Counted from the first letter of the stretch, positions 24,820 to 33,790 are shown. The stretch is 64,000 nucleotides of DNA from Heliomicrobium modesticaldum Ice1 (GCF_000019165.1 NC_010337.2:1753501-1817500); one strand, 5' to 3'. Notes: a model not told the origin generated them from the letters alone. Translations and numbers: made by a program.

Positions 24820-25305
24820 TTACTCTCCGCTGCTCCCGCCGCCGCCCTGGCCGGCCTCCTTGTCGCCGCCTTTGCTGCCCTCTTGGCTTTTGGCTGCTGC
24901 CTGGATCTTTTTCTTGATCTCCGGATCGTCCATGCTTTCTTTGACGGTTTCCTTGATGGACTTGCGGATCTCTTTTTCCTTCATGACCAGGGCCAGGTTC
25001 TCTTGAAACTTGGCGTCGCGGAGCATCTCCTGAAGCGTCTTCTGGAACTTCGGATCCTGGGAGAGCACCATGGCCTGAAATTCCGGGTCGCGGATCATAC
25101 GGGCCAGCCTTTGCTGGTATTCATCGGTCTTGATGATGTCGATCATCATCGTCTTCATATCCTGATAATCGGGCTTCTCCTTGCTTTGTTGCCCCTGCCC
25201 CTGCTGCGGCGACTGTGTTTCCGCCGGGCGGCGCTGGGGGGAACAAGAGGCGATCCCGGTGGTGAGCAAAAAGGCGATGATCAGTAACCAGAGTAATCGC
25301 TGCAT
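24820..25305 (-). CDS. gerD: spore germination lipoprotein GerD
   Basis: Inner spore membrane lipoprotein required to cluster nutrient germinant receptors (the germinosome) in Bacillus. A signal peptide with lipobox IASC (Cys ~20), a Gln/Gly-rich tether, then the conserved helical region DYQDMKTMMIDIIKTDEY with repeated QDPKFQKTLQEM and DAKFQ units, and a Gly/Ser-rich end. About 161 aa. ATG at 25305 is chosen because the hydrophobic core begins there; GAAAGGGG is upstream. It is normally near gene clusters of sporulation; here it is divergent from ytxC. Confidence 0.85.
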   Translation of the reverse strand: MQRLLWLLIIAFLLTTGIASCSPQRRPAETQSPQQGQGQQSKEKPDYQDMKTMMIDIIKTDEYQQRLARMIRDPEFQAMVLSQDPKFQKTLQEMLRDAKFQENLALVMKEKEIRKSIKETVKESMDDPEIKKKIQAAAKSQEGSKGGDKEAGQGGGGSSGE

Positions 25306-25346
25306 GCCCTCGCCCCTTTCTGCGGTCACCACTAGATTCCCTCAAT

Positions 25347-25441
25347 GAAGGAAAGCTTATTCCCCGAAGGAAAGCTGATTCCTCGAAGGAAAGCTGATTC
25401 CTCGAAGGAAAGCTTATTCCCCGAAGGAAGGTTTATTCCCC
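25347..25441. repeat. five tandem 19-bp repeats between gerD and ytxC
   Basis: Five contiguous copies of a 19-base unit (GAAGGAAAGCTTATTCCCC; variants with CTG for CTT and TCCTC for TCCCC) start at 25347, 25366, 25385, 25404 and 25423. Each contains a GGAA-N6-TTCC half-palindrome. There are no spacers. The array lies 42 bp upstream of gerD and about 67 bp upstream of ytxC, so it could hold operator sites for both. Confidence 0.9.
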
Positions 25442-25507
25442 CGTTTTCACAAACTGTATACTCTGAAAATGCGGCACATATACTACAGCATGAAGGGGGT
25501 GTACTCC

Positions 25508-26434
25508 TTGTCAGCCATTTTATCCATCGGGGCGAGCCGCAACCTGGACGGCCTGAATCACCGATTCATGCAGGAGATTCGAGCGCTGGCGGGGGAAGGT
25601 TGGCGGCTCAGCATGCGGCAGGAACGGTCGAATGGGGTTCACCAACTGACCCTTTTTTTAGAGGATCACCCTGAAGGGGAATCGCTCGATGAGATGACCT
25701 TGATCCTGCGACAGTTCGGTGCTAGGGTGCTGATGGATTGGATCTTGGAGGTTTGGGAAGGGGAGCTGATTCAGAAACGACTGCGCGCCGAATACCCGCA
25801 TTTTCATGACCGGGAACGCAGGCAGATCGGTGACAAAGCCGCCCATATCCTGAAGCGCAAGGAAGAAGTATCGAAGGAATACATCATGTACCGCATCAGT
25901 CACGACCAGCGCATCCTGGAACGGCTGGTAGAGGTGCTGGTCGATTATGGTCGGATTCATGTGGACGGATTTCTTCGCTTTCGATTTCAGGACTATCTCC
26001 AGGCGGTCGATGATGCTGTCGACAGCGCCGTTGACGAATATACGATGGAGAAGGAATACAACGAGTTTATTCACCTGCTGCGCTATTTTTTGGATATCCA
26101 AGAGTCGCGCCTTGAAGTCGTCCATGTCTATCTCTGTCCCGGGGGGTTCCGACTGCTTGACGAAGGGGGAAATCCCGTCAACAACGAGGTGGTCGACGGA
26201 ATCAGCCGTGACTATCTGGAACATGATGAGATCAGCTTTGAGGACCTGTTGATCAGCGCGCTGGTGACAGTGGCGCCGGTGCAGGTGGTCCTGCATTCTC
26301 GGGAGGAAAAGCCAGTCAGCGAGACCTTGAACACCATCCGGGCTGTCTTCGGCGATCGGTTGCACCGCTGTCCCGGCTGTGAGCGATGCCAGCCGTACAC
26401 ATCGGTGATGGCGCCGAAGAAGATGCAACCATAA
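25508..26434 (+). CDS. ytxC: YtxC-like sporulation protein
   Basis: 308 aa, cytoplasmic, mostly helical, no membrane segment. The family is known from B. subtilis, where ytxC lies next to thrS, as here; its biochemical role is not established. Visible marks are an alpha/beta N-terminal region, KEEVSKEYIMYRISHDQRI, the FRFQDYLQAVDDAVDSAVDEY segment, a YLCPGGFRLLDE strand and a C-terminal CPGCERC pair. The start is set at TTG 25508, with GGGGGTG upstream; in-frame ATGs at 25469 and 25490 are possible and would add 13 or 6 residues. Confidence 0.8.
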   Translation: MSAILSIGASRNLDGLNHRFMQEIRALAGEGWRLSMRQERSNGVHQLTLFLEDHPEGESLDEMTLILRQFGARVLMDWILEVWEGELIQKRLRAEYPHFHDRERRQIGDKAAHILKRKEEVSKEYIMYRISHDQRILERLVEVLVDYGRIHVDGFLRFRFQDYLQAVDDAVDSAVDEYTMEKEYNEFIHLLRYFLDIQESRLEVVHVYLCPGGFRLLDEGGNPVNNEVVDGISRDYLEHDEISFEDLLISALVTVAPVQVVLHSREEKPVSETLNTIRAVFGDRLHRCPGCERCQPYTSVMAPKKMQP

Positions 26435-26510
26435 GGAATGGGGCAGCAGGGCCCGAAAGTTGACAAGCCATTCTTCGACGATTAAACTGAAGCCAAGAGA
26501 CGGACTCACC

Positions 26511-26539
26511 GCCTCTCGTCCCGAAATGGGGCGAGAGGC
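26511..26539 (+). promoter_or_regulatory. hairpin upstream of the thrS ribosome site
   Basis: GCCTCTCG/CGAGAGGC with inner CCC/GGG pairs, 12 bases before AAGGAGG. No T-run follows, so it is not a terminator; no T-box GGTGG motif is seen either. It may affect translation of thrS or mRNA stability. Confidence 0.45.
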
Positions 26540-26567
26540 TTCACTGTATTTAAGGAGGACGCACATC

Positions 26568-28493
26568 TTGAGCAATATCGTGAAGGTGACCCTGAAAGAC
26601 GGGGCTGTCCGGGAATTCCCTCAGGGAACGACCGTCGCTGCTGTCGCCGAGGCCTTAAGCCGCAAGCTGGCCCAGCATGCGGTGGCCGGCAAGCTCGACG
26701 GCAAGATGGTCGGCTTGACAACGCCCATTGAAAAGGATGCCGAACTGGAGATCCTCACTTTTGACGATCCCGAAGGCCGCGAGGTCTATCGTCATTCTTC
26801 CTCTCACCTGCTGGCCCAGGCGGTTCAGCGTCGCTTCCCCGGAACGAAGCTCGGCATCGGCCCGGCCATCGAAAACGGGTTTTATTATGACTTTGACGCT
26901 GAACACAAGTTTACGCCGGAAGACCTGGAGGCCATTGAGAAGGAGATGGCCCATATCGTCAAGGCCGATTATCCCATCACGCGGCAGGAAGTGAGTCGGG
27001 AAGAGGCCATCCGCTTCTTCGAGGAGCGGGGGGAAATGTATAAGGTGGAACTGGTCAAAGACCTGCCGGAAGATGCTGTCATCAGCATGTACAGCCAAGG
27101 TGACTTTGTCGACCTCTGCGCTGGCCCACACCTGCCTTCCACCGGCCAGATCAAGGCCTTCAAGTTGATGAACCTGGCCGGCGCCTATTGGCGGGGCAGC
27201 GAGAAGAATAAGATGCTCCAGCGCATCTACGGCACATCTTTCCCGAAAAAGGCCGAACTGGACGAGCACCTGCGCCGGATCGAAGAGGCGAAGCGGCGCG
27301 ATCACCGCCGGATCGGCCAGGAACTGGAACTGTATACGATCCTTGAAGAGGGACCCGGCTTTCCCTTCTTCTTTCCCAAAGGGATGATCATCCGCAACGA
27401 ACTGGAGAACTTCTGGCGGGAAGAACATGCGCGCGCCGGCTACCGCGAGGTGCGCACGCCCATCATCCTGAACCGGTCTCTCTGGGAGCGCTCGGGCCAC
27501 TGGGCCAACTACCGGGAAAACATGTACGTGACCCAGATCGACGAAGAGGATTACTGCGTCAAACCGATGAACTGCCCCGGCGGCATGCTCGTCTACAAGC
27601 AGGCCATCCACTCCTACCGCGACCTGCCCCTGCGCATGGGCGAACTGGGCCTGGTGCACCGCCACGAGATCTCCGGCGCTTTGCACGGGCTGATGCGGGT
27701 GCGTTGCTTCACCCAGGACGACGCCCACATCTTCATGACGCCCGGTCAGATCAAAGATGAGATCATCGGCGTCATCGAATTGATCGACCGAATGTACAAG
27801 ACCTTCGGCTTTGCCTATCATGTGGAACTGTCGACCAAACCTGAAAAGGCCATGGGCAGCGACGAGATCTGGGAACTGGCCACCAACTCCCTCGAAGAGG
27901 CCCTGAAAGCCAAGGGGATGGACTACAAGATCAACCCCGGCGATGGCGCTTTTTACGGACCGAAGATCGACTTCCATCTCAAAGACTGCATCGGCCGGAC
28001 TTGGCAGTGCGGCACCATTCAGCTTGATTTTCAGATGCCCGAGCGCTTCGATCTGACCTACGTCGGCGAGGATGGGCAGAAGCATCGGCCTGTCATGATC
28101 CACAGGGTTGTCTTCGGCTCTATCGAACGCTTTATCGGCATCCTTACGGAGCACTACGCCGGGGCCTTCCCGACCTGGTTGGCGCCGGTGCAGGCGCGGG
28201 TGCTTCCCATAACCGACCGCCATCACGAGTACGCCGCATCCGTGCGGTCAGCGCTGGCGAAGCAGGGCGTCCGTGTCGAGGTGGATGGCCGTAACGAGAA
28301 GATCGGCTACAAGATCCGTGAAGGCCAAGTGCAGAAGATCCCCTACCTGCTCGTCGTCGGCGACAAAGAGGCCGAAAATGGGGCCGTCGCCGTGCGCAAG
28401 CGCGGGGAAGGTGACAAGGGGGCCATGGCGCTCGACGCCTTTGCGGCAATGATCCTGGAGGAAATCGCGCAAAAGAGGAATCCGGAGCAATAG
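26568..28493 (+). CDS. thrS: threonyl-tRNA synthetase
   Basis: Class II synthetase that charges tRNA-Thr. Domain order is complete: N-terminal TGS (about 1-62), editing domain with HSSSHLLAQAV and the DLCAGPHLP metal site, catalytic core with motif 2 (VHRHEISGALHGLMRVRCFTQDD) and motif 3 (VVFGSIERF), C-terminal anticodon-binding domain (VAVRKRGEGD). 641 aa. The TTG start at 26568 has AAGGAGG 9 bases upstream; the open frame extends further up but without a site. It follows ytxC by 133 bp and ends at a strong terminator. Confidence 0.96.
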   Translation: MSNIVKVTLKDGAVREFPQGTTVAAVAEALSRKLAQHAVAGKLDGKMVGLTTPIEKDAELEILTFDDPEGREVYRHSSSHLLAQAVQRRFPGTKLGIGPAIENGFYYDFDAEHKFTPEDLEAIEKEMAHIVKADYPITRQEVSREEAIRFFEERGEMYKVELVKDLPEDAVISMYSQGDFVDLCAGPHLPSTGQIKAFKLMNLAGAYWRGSEKNKMLQRIYGTSFPKKAELDEHLRRIEEAKRRDHRRIGQELELYTILEEGPGFPFFFPKGMIIRNELENFWREEHARAGYREVRTPIILNRSLWERSGHWANYRENMYVTQIDEEDYCVKPMNCPGGMLVYKQAIHSYRDLPLRMGELGLVHRHEISGALHGLMRVRCFTQDDAHIFMTPGQIKDEIIGVIELIDRMYKTFGFAYHVELSTKPEKAMGSDEIWELATNSLEEALKAKGMDYKINPGDGAFYGPKIDFHLKDCIGRTWQCGTIQLDFQMPERFDLTYVGEDGQKHRPVMIHRVVFGSIERFIGILTEHYAGAFPTWLAPVQARVLPITDRHHEYAASVRSALAKQGVRVEVDGRNEKIGYKIREGQVQKIPYLLVVGDKEAENGAVAVRKRGEGDKGAMALDAFAAMILEEIAQKRNPEQ

Positions 28494-28519
28494 GGGAAGA
28501 GCAGTCAGGTATTACCAAT

Positions 28520-28553
28520 AAAAAGAGGCGACCTTTGCGTCGCCTCTTTTTTT
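28520..28553 (+). terminator. terminator of thrS
   Basis: AAAAAGAGGCGAC/GTCGCCTCTTTTT 13-bp stem with a 6-base loop and a T7 run. Confidence 0.88.
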
Positions 28554-28601
28554 GAAGAGCTACTGCGATGCAGCCATTGAGACCCGTAACTTCCCTAAAA
28601 A

Positions 28602-29045
28602 CTACTTGGTGACGCTGTGACCGCAGTTGGGGCAGGTCTTTTCTTTTTTCGGGATTTTGGAGAGGGCCTTCTGGACGGCTTCTACATGGTAGGTGGGCGT
28701 CGTCACGACAGGCGGCGGGGGGGCCGGCACCGGGGTAACCGTGACGGGAACAGGCGGAGCGGGCGTTTTGGTCACCGTAACCGGAGCTGCTGGTGTTCCC
28801 GGCTTGGTGACAGTGACTGGCGCAGCGGGAACCGCAGGGTGGGTCCTTCTTGCCGCCGCCGGGTCGGTCGGGAAGTTGATTTTCCCGATGATGTCAAAGG
28901 CCTTATCGGGGATTTTGATGCCCATGTTGACGATCATATCCCGGACGGCGTCGGCAACGATTTCTACCCTGTTTTCGGCATCTTTGGCTTTTGTCATTTT
29001 TTCCCTGATCTGCTTCATCGCTTCTTCCATTTTTTTGGGGTCCAC
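28602..29045 (-). CDS. small zinc-ribbon protein with a PVTVT-repeat linker
   Basis: About 147 aa, family not recognised. The N-terminal helix (MEEAMKQIREKMTKAKDAENR and onward to ~60) is amphipathic and charged. A Pro/Val/Thr linker with repeats of APVTVTK or PVTVTP follows (about 75-120). The end is a zinc-ribbon-like CPNCGHSVTK with only one CxxC in view. GTG start at 29045 with AAAGGAGAG upstream. It lies downstream of the 7-gene aromatic operon on the same strand but 112 bp away, with no clear terminator between them. Confidence 0.6.
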   Translation of the reverse strand: MDPKKMEEAMKQIREKMTKAKDAENRVEIVADAVRDMIVNMGIKIPDKAFDIIGKINFPTDPAAARRTHPAVPAAPVTVTKPGTPAAPVTVTKTPAPPVPVTVTPVPAPPPPVVTTPTYHVEAVQKALSKIPKKEKTCPNCGHSVTK

Positions 29046-29156
29046 CGCAATCTCTCCTTTGAAGTTATTGGAGTTCATCAAGCCGGTTGTAAACGCTGAA
29101 GCACTCCATTATCAGGGTATTCTTCAAGGAAAATATTGCCACTCGTTGCACGCTGT

Positions 29157-30413
29157 TCATACCTTGCTTGAGCGAAGGTAAGTGCCCGCGCTCATCTCGT
29201 CGGACGAATAGATGTAACGAGGCTTGCCGACAATGCCGACGCGGAGCAGTTCCTGGCGGTCGTACAGTGTTCCTTTGGGTACGAGATCGACGGTCACGGG
29301 GAAAGGGTACTCCCGGGCCAGCGCATCGATGAGATGGGTCGGCAAACTGTCAACAGGCGGTTCGGTCTCAACGACGAAGCGCAAGCCCGGCGGTTCGACG
29401 CCGACGACCCAGAAACGGCGGCAGGGGAGGCGGTCGACCAGCCCGTCAAGATCCCATAGATCGAGGACCCTATCCCCGATGGTCACTGTATGGCCTTTGC
29501 GGCCCCGGACCTCGAGGGTGGCGTCATGGCCGCAAGGACAATGGGCCGGGATCAGGCGGACACGATCCTCGGTGACATAGCGGACGACCGGTGTGGCTTT
29601 GTCGGTGATGGTGGTGACGACGAGGATGCCTGTTTCGCCGGGCGGTGCCTCACGAGTGAGGTCCTCTTGCCAGACTTCAAATATGAAGTAATCCTCCAGG
29701 GGATGAAGCGTCCCGCAGCGACAAGCGGCGCCGGCGGTGCCGATCTCGGTCATCCCATAGAGCGTGAAGACAGGGACGCCCCAGATGTCCTCCAATAAGC
29801 GCCGCTTGCCGGGGGGGATGGGTTCCCCGCCAAGGAGCAGCGCCCGCAGGTGAGGAAAGTCTCGGTCAGGCCGGAATCCCAACAACTCCGCCGTCTCCGC
29901 CAACAGCAGCGCTTGCAACGGCAGACCAGCCAAAACGGTCACCTGCAGTTTGCCCATCAGTTCGATAACCCGGGGAAAGGGGCTGACGGCGGAACGGGAG
30001 CTGGCGGCGATCACGGCAGCCCCCCGCTCTTGGGCTGCTCGGTGGACGGCATGGGCGATCATGGAGATGGCGTAAGGAAAGCGAATGAGGACGGTGTCGT
30101 CCGGTCGAAAGCCGATACCGCAAGCGTTGACCTGGTCGGCGTTGTCTCGCAGGTCGCCCCGGTGAAACCAGGTGGAGGCCGGCGTTCCCGTCGTGCCGAA
30201 GGATTCATGGTATTGCAGGACCTCGGCTTGGGGCACGCAGAGCATGCCGAAGGGCGAATGGCGGATCAAATCCGCTTTGGTCATGAAGGGGATGCTCTTT
30301 AATTCCTCCAGTGAAGCAAGCGGTTTTTCCGGCAAACGGTCCTTGAAGAAAGGGGCCTGGCGGTAGCGGTTGAAGGCGGCGTTCAAGGCCTTCAGCCGTT
30401 CTTCCGAGGTCAT
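29157..30413 (-). CDS. PaaK-like adenylate-forming ligase A
   Basis: Acyl-adenylating enzyme of the phenylacetate-CoA ligase type (418 aa). Core motifs: nucleotide loop FGTTGTPASTW, the TLYGMTEIG aromatic/adenylate motif, GILVVTTI, and the late ETGxL/VRY(V)TEDRV region, with a CRCG and CPCG pair near the C-terminal hinge. It lacks the ~20 N-terminal residues of canonical PaaK. It overlaps the upstream amidohydrolase gene by ATGA (30410-30413), so it is translated in coupling with it. Likely activates an aromatic or acyl carboxylate as AMP or CoA ester. It is divergent in sequence from the second ligase of the same operon, hence probably a different substrate or step. Confidence 0.82.
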   Translation of the reverse strand: MTSEERLKALNAAFNRYRQAPFFKDRLPEKPLASLEELKSIPFMTKADLIRHSPFGMLCVPQAEVLQYHESFGTTGTPASTWFHRGDLRDNADQVNACGIGFRPDDTVLIRFPYAISMIAHAVHRAAQERGAAVIAASSRSAVSPFPRVIELMGKLQVTVLAGLPLQALLLAETAELLGFRPDRDFPHLRALLLGGEPIPPGKRRLLEDIWGVPVFTLYGMTEIGTAGAACRCGTLHPLEDYFIFEVWQEDLTREAPPGETGILVVTTITDKATPVVRYVTEDRVRLIPAHCPCGHDATLEVRGRKGHTVTIGDRVLDLWDLDGLVDRLPCRRFWVVGVEPPGLRFVVETEPPVDSLPTHLIDALAREYPFPVTVDLVPKGTLYDRQELLRVGIVGKPRYIYSSDEMSAGTYLRSSKV

Positions 30414-31189
30414 GGGGCGTCGCCCCCGGTAAGCACCATGCCGGTGAGTTGGGCGATGTTTTTGCTGAGCACCCTGTCCAGGTCGCCGGCTTTCAATCCG
30501 AGGAGGAGGATTTTGGCCAGTTCTGCCTTCGGGTGAGAGAGGGGGAATTCAGAGCCGAAGATGACCTTGGAGGGGCCGGCCCGGCGGACTGACTCTTTGA
30601 TGTGCAGGAAGCTGCCTGTCGATGTTTCTAAGAAGAAGTTGTCGTATGTGACGGCAGCTTCCAAACCTTCCTGATCGGCTGGCCCGAATCCCATATGGCC
30701 GAGGATGAAGTTCACCTTGGGAAAGCGGCGAGAAAGGGAGACAAACTTAGCCGTCGATGCGCCGGGACTGAAGACCGTATGGGTGTAGACAGGGACGCCG
30801 AAGTCTCCGCAGATTTCTGTCAGTTCAGCGATGCCTTTGCTGGCGAAGGAGAACTGGTGGCTCATCGGCGACAGCTTCAACCCTCGGAAGCCGGCCTTCA
30901 GAAGGTTTTCTAACGTTTCAGGGCCCTTGGGGTCGTGGGGATCGATGCAGGCAAAGCCGGTCATCTTCCCGCTGGAAAGGGAGCAGGCGGTGGAAACATA
31001 GGTGTTGTCAGGGACAGGCTTTTCCGGCTTCGCCCGACCGGTGATGTAGTCGGTCATCCGGCGCACATCCATCATCCCGCCGGGCACCACGACGGCCCGT
31101 TCAATCCCAGCTTCCCGCAACTGTGCCTGATAGAGGTCGTTGTTGCCGTACTCGGTGTCAGACAGGTGGGCATGGGCGTCGATGATCAT
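30410..31189 (-). CDS. amidohydrolase-superfamily protein
   Basis: 259 aa, metal-dependent amidohydrolase (Amidohydrolase_2-like) fold. The metal-site motif DAHAHL stands at the N-terminus; LKLSPMSH, YTHTVF and the GHMGFG motif follow; the position normally Asp in FGSD reads Glu (FGSEFPL), a departure worth noting. It overlaps both neighbours by ATGA, so it is translationally coupled to the two ligases. Members of this fold close benzoxazole rings in A33853-type and nataxazole-type pathways. That makes a cyclase or decarboxylase role plausible here, but it is inference. Confidence 0.8.
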   Translation of the reverse strand: MIIDAHAHLSDTEYGNNDLYQAQLREAGIERAVVVPGGMMDVRRMTDYITGRAKPEKPVPDNTYVSTACSLSSGKMTGFACIDPHDPKGPETLENLLKAGFRGLKLSPMSHQFSFASKGIAELTEICGDFGVPVYTHTVFSPGASTAKFVSLSRRFPKVNFILGHMGFGPADQEGLEAAVTYDNFFLETSTGSFLHIKESVRRAGPSKVIFGSEFPLSHPKAELAKILLLGLKAGDLDRVLSKNIAQLTGMVLTGGDAP

Positions 31190-32523
31190 GGCGCAGCCTC
31201 CTCCCGGACAACGCGGACCGTCTTGCCGCGGGGGCGGGGAATGGCGTCGACGATCTCCACGGCACAGGGCACGCCGACAGCGTATTCCATTTTGCTGGAT
31301 AGCTTGTCGGCCAGTTCCGCTGTGGCGGTCACCTTCGGTGCTAACTCAGTACGGATCTTCAAGCGGTCATTGTCTCCCTTTTTGACGATAAACTGGTACC
31401 AGTTGCCCACCTCGGGCTGGCGCATCAAAAACTCCTCCAGGTAGAAGGGGGAGAAGTCGACGCCGTTGATCCGGATCTGATCGCCCTGTCGGCCTCGCAG
31501 GTGCAGAAGGGGCAATGGTACGCCGCAAGGACAGGGATCAGGGTCGAAATAGCCCAGATCCTGCGTGCGGTAGCGGATCAGAGGCGCGTCGCGGCGGGTG
31601 AGGCAGGTGACGACGATCTCGCCGACCTCTAAGGGTTCCAAGGGTGTACCTGTCTTCGGGTCCACCACCTCCAGGATGACGTGGCTTTCCGTGACATGAT
31701 AGCCCCGGTGTTCGTCGCATTCGATGCCGACGACACCTCCCTCAAGGGTGCCGTAGTACATATTGGCCCGCGTTCCCCAGAGTTTTTCCACCCGTTCCCG
31801 GAAGGCCGGGGAGGAGCCTTCGCCGGTCAACCACATTTTTTTCCAAGGCAGGTCTTTCAGGTCGAACCCTTCCTTTAAAGCCGTTTCGTGCAGTGTCACA
31901 GCGTAGGAAGGGGTGGTAATGGCGCAGTTGGGCTGCAGGTCGCGGATCATCTGCACCGTCTTTTCCGGCGTCGAATAGGCGCCGCCTTTGCCGGCGGTGA
32001 GGACGGTGGCGCCGCAGCTGTTGATGAAGGATTTGTGGAAGGCCAGACCGGCGGAACTCATCTCGTAGGGCAGGGCATTGAGCACCATGTCACCGCGTCC
32101 GACGGGCACAAGAACGGGGAACCCCGGCGCCAGGTCGTGCATGTAATAGTCGGCCCAGGTGTGCAGCACGTAGATCGGCTTACCGCCTGTCGTTCCCGTA
32201 GAGACGTGGATGATGCTGACATCGGCTTTGTCACAGGCGAGGAAGCGCCAGGGATCCTGCCGGAGGTCGTCTTTTGTCGTAAAGGGTAGTTTGGCAAGGT
32301 CAGCGCGTTCCTGGATATCGTCCGGTCGGACGCCGGCTTGGCGGAACTGCTCCTGATAAAAGGGCGATTTGGCATGGGCGATGGCGACGATCTCCTTGAG
32401 CGCTTCTGTCTGATAGGCCGCCAGCCGTTCCGGGGGCATGGCGTCGGAGGCTTCCCGGAAGTAGCGACGGAACAGGTCGGGTGTTCGGGCCGCCCGGATG
32501 CGGTCTTCAAAAGCCAGCGTCAT
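31186..32523 (-). CDS. PaaK-like adenylate-forming ligase B
   Basis: 445 aa. Full PaaK architecture: N-terminal helix bundle, nucleotide loop VSTGTTGGKP, MYYGTLEGG, the PLIRYRTQDLGYFD motif and the C-terminal IRINGVDFSPFYLEE module that holds the catalytic Lys region. A CPCGVPLPLLHLRGRQGD zinc-type stretch matches phenylacetate-CoA ligases. ATG at 32523 with GAGGTGA, overlapping the upstream TPR gene by ATGA. Functions with ligase A and the amidohydrolase in the same operon; one may load an amino-hydroxy-aromatic acid, the other its partner acid. Confidence 0.85.
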   Translation of the reverse strand: MTLAFEDRIRAARTPDLFRRYFREASDAMPPERLAAYQTEALKEIVAIAHAKSPFYQEQFRQAGVRPDDIQERADLAKLPFTTKDDLRQDPWRFLACDKADVSIIHVSTGTTGGKPIYVLHTWADYYMHDLAPGFPVLVPVGRGDMVLNALPYEMSSAGLAFHKSFINSCGATVLTAGKGGAYSTPEKTVQMIRDLQPNCAITTPSYAVTLHETALKEGFDLKDLPWKKMWLTGEGSSPAFRERVEKLWGTRANMYYGTLEGGVVGIECDEHRGYHVTESHVILEVVDPKTGTPLEPLEVGEIVVTCLTRRDAPLIRYRTQDLGYFDPDPCPCGVPLPLLHLRGRQGDQIRINGVDFSPFYLEEFLMRQPEVGNWYQFIVKKGDNDRLKIRTELAPKVTATAELADKLSSKMEYAVGVPCAVEIVDAIPRPRGKTVRVVREEAAP

Positions 32524-33770
32524 GGCGTCACCTCTTCTCGAACCGAAGCAGGAATGCTGTCGCAGTAGGGGGAGTCGGGGCAATCGGCAGCTAAACGCGC
32601 CCAGATCTTTTTCGCTTCGAAGTCGTTGGTGGAACGGCGGTAGCACTCGCCGAGATGGTGCAGTAGGCGCGCGTATTCCTCTTTCGTCAGCAGCGCCGGA
32701 TCTTTTTCATAGGCCTCCAGGACGAAACGGAAATCCTGGATGGCTGTCTGGGCCGTATGGAAAAAAGCCTCCGGAAGGGAGTAGGCCAGATAGGCTCGCA
32801 GCAGACGGATGCGCGGGTTTTCAGGATCCTTTTCCTTCGCCTCCCGCAGGGCTTTCATCGCCCGGATGGCGCAGCCAAAGAGGGCATTCGGTTCGACAGC
32901 ATCTTTTTCGATCAGCGCTGTCGCGGAGGCATAGTAGGCCAGGGCGAGGGCATCGTCCGGGTCCGTTTCATGGGCTTTTTTCAGCAGTTCCTTGGCAACG
33001 CGGGCGGCGCCCCGATCGCCGGCGGCGCCGGCTTCGAAGAGCCGGACCCCCTCGCGGAGCAGATCCGCCTTTTCTGTCAGGGCGAGCAGTGCAGTCTCCT
33101 GATCGGCTGGGAAATAGCCCCGCGCCCGTTCGACAGCGCCTGTATAGTCCCCGCCGACGTCAAGGGCAAGGAGGCGGTTCCAGACCTCATCGGCCTGTTC
33201 TGCCATGCCAAGGCGCTGGTAGGCGCAGCCGAGGTCGAAGAGGATCTGATTGCGCTTTTTTGGAGGCAGGGCCAAGCGGCCCTCGTCATAAGCGGCCAGG
33301 ATCGCCTCGAAGTCTCCGATGGCCGTCGAGGTGCGCCGGAAGAAGCCCTCGTGGAGGCGGAAGCTCTGGTAGGCCCGTAACAGGCGGATCTCCAGATCAT
33401 CGGGTCGGTTTTCCACGGCCTGGTCGAGGAGTTTGATTGCCGGGATGGCGTTTTTGAACATGCTGTAGGAGTCGTCGACGACGCTTCCCAAGAGGGATTG
33501 GCAATCGGCAAAATAGGCGGCGACGCGGTCATCGGCGGGATGGCGGTTGCGCAGCTGTTCAAAATAGGTCAAGGCCTGCTGGATGGCCTCCCGGTTTCCG
33601 CTCATTGCTAGGCTGTGCAGACGGATGCCTTCAGCGATGTCTTCGTCAGAGGCAGGCCGGTGGGGCGCAGGCACAAGGGTGATTTGTCGCGCCTGCGAAC
33701 GCCGGGGTTCTTCCCGCAGTCCTGACCAGGCGTTGGCGCGGGTGGAAGTAAACCGTGATGATGAAGCCAT
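32520..33770 (-). CDS. TPR-type helical-repeat protein (416 aa)
   Basis: Soluble helical-repeat protein with no signal peptide. Two related halves (about 40-190 and 220-370) share the pattern: LLRAYLAY or LLRAYQSFRL, EAFF or EGFF, a TAIQDFRF or TAIGDFEA motif, then LHHLGECYRR or LFDLGCAYQR. This points to an internal duplication. A Gln/Arg-rich disordered N-terminus precedes. It shares the module with the 222-aa neighbour. No catalytic residues stand out, so a scaffold or substrate-binding role is likely. ATG at 33770 with GGGAGG about 13 bases upstream; overlaps ligase B. Confidence 0.72.
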   Translation of the reverse strand: MASSSRFTSTRANAWSGLREEPRRSQARQITLVPAPHRPASDEDIAEGIRLHSLAMSGNREAIQQALTYFEQLRNRHPADDRVAAYFADCQSLLGSVVDDSYSMFKNAIPAIKLLDQAVENRPDDLEIRLLRAYQSFRLHEGFFRRTSTAIGDFEAILAAYDEGRLALPPKKRNQILFDLGCAYQRLGMAEQADEVWNRLLALDVGGDYTGAVERARGYFPADQETALLALTEKADLLREGVRLFEAGAAGDRGAARVAKELLKKAHETDPDDALALAYYASATALIEKDAVEPNALFGCAIRAMKALREAKEKDPENPRIRLLRAYLAYSLPEAFFHTAQTAIQDFRFVLEAYEKDPALLTKEEYARLLHHLGECYRRSTNDFEAKKIWARLAADCPDSPYCDSIPASVREEVTP

Positions 33771-33790
33771 GGGATATACGACCTCCCGGT

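Noticed and set aside
24679..25287. A 202-codon plus-strand frame opposite gerD, rich in Leu and Ala and looking membrane-like
   Set aside because: It is the antisense of the gerD helical region and of the tandem terminator; gerD itself has a clear lipobox and conserved helix.
25347..25441. CRISPR array
   Set aside because: The five 19-bp units are directly joined with no spacers, and no cas genes are in the window.
26655..28226. A 523-codon minus-strand open frame opposite thrS
   Set aside because: Antisense shadow of the synthetase gene.
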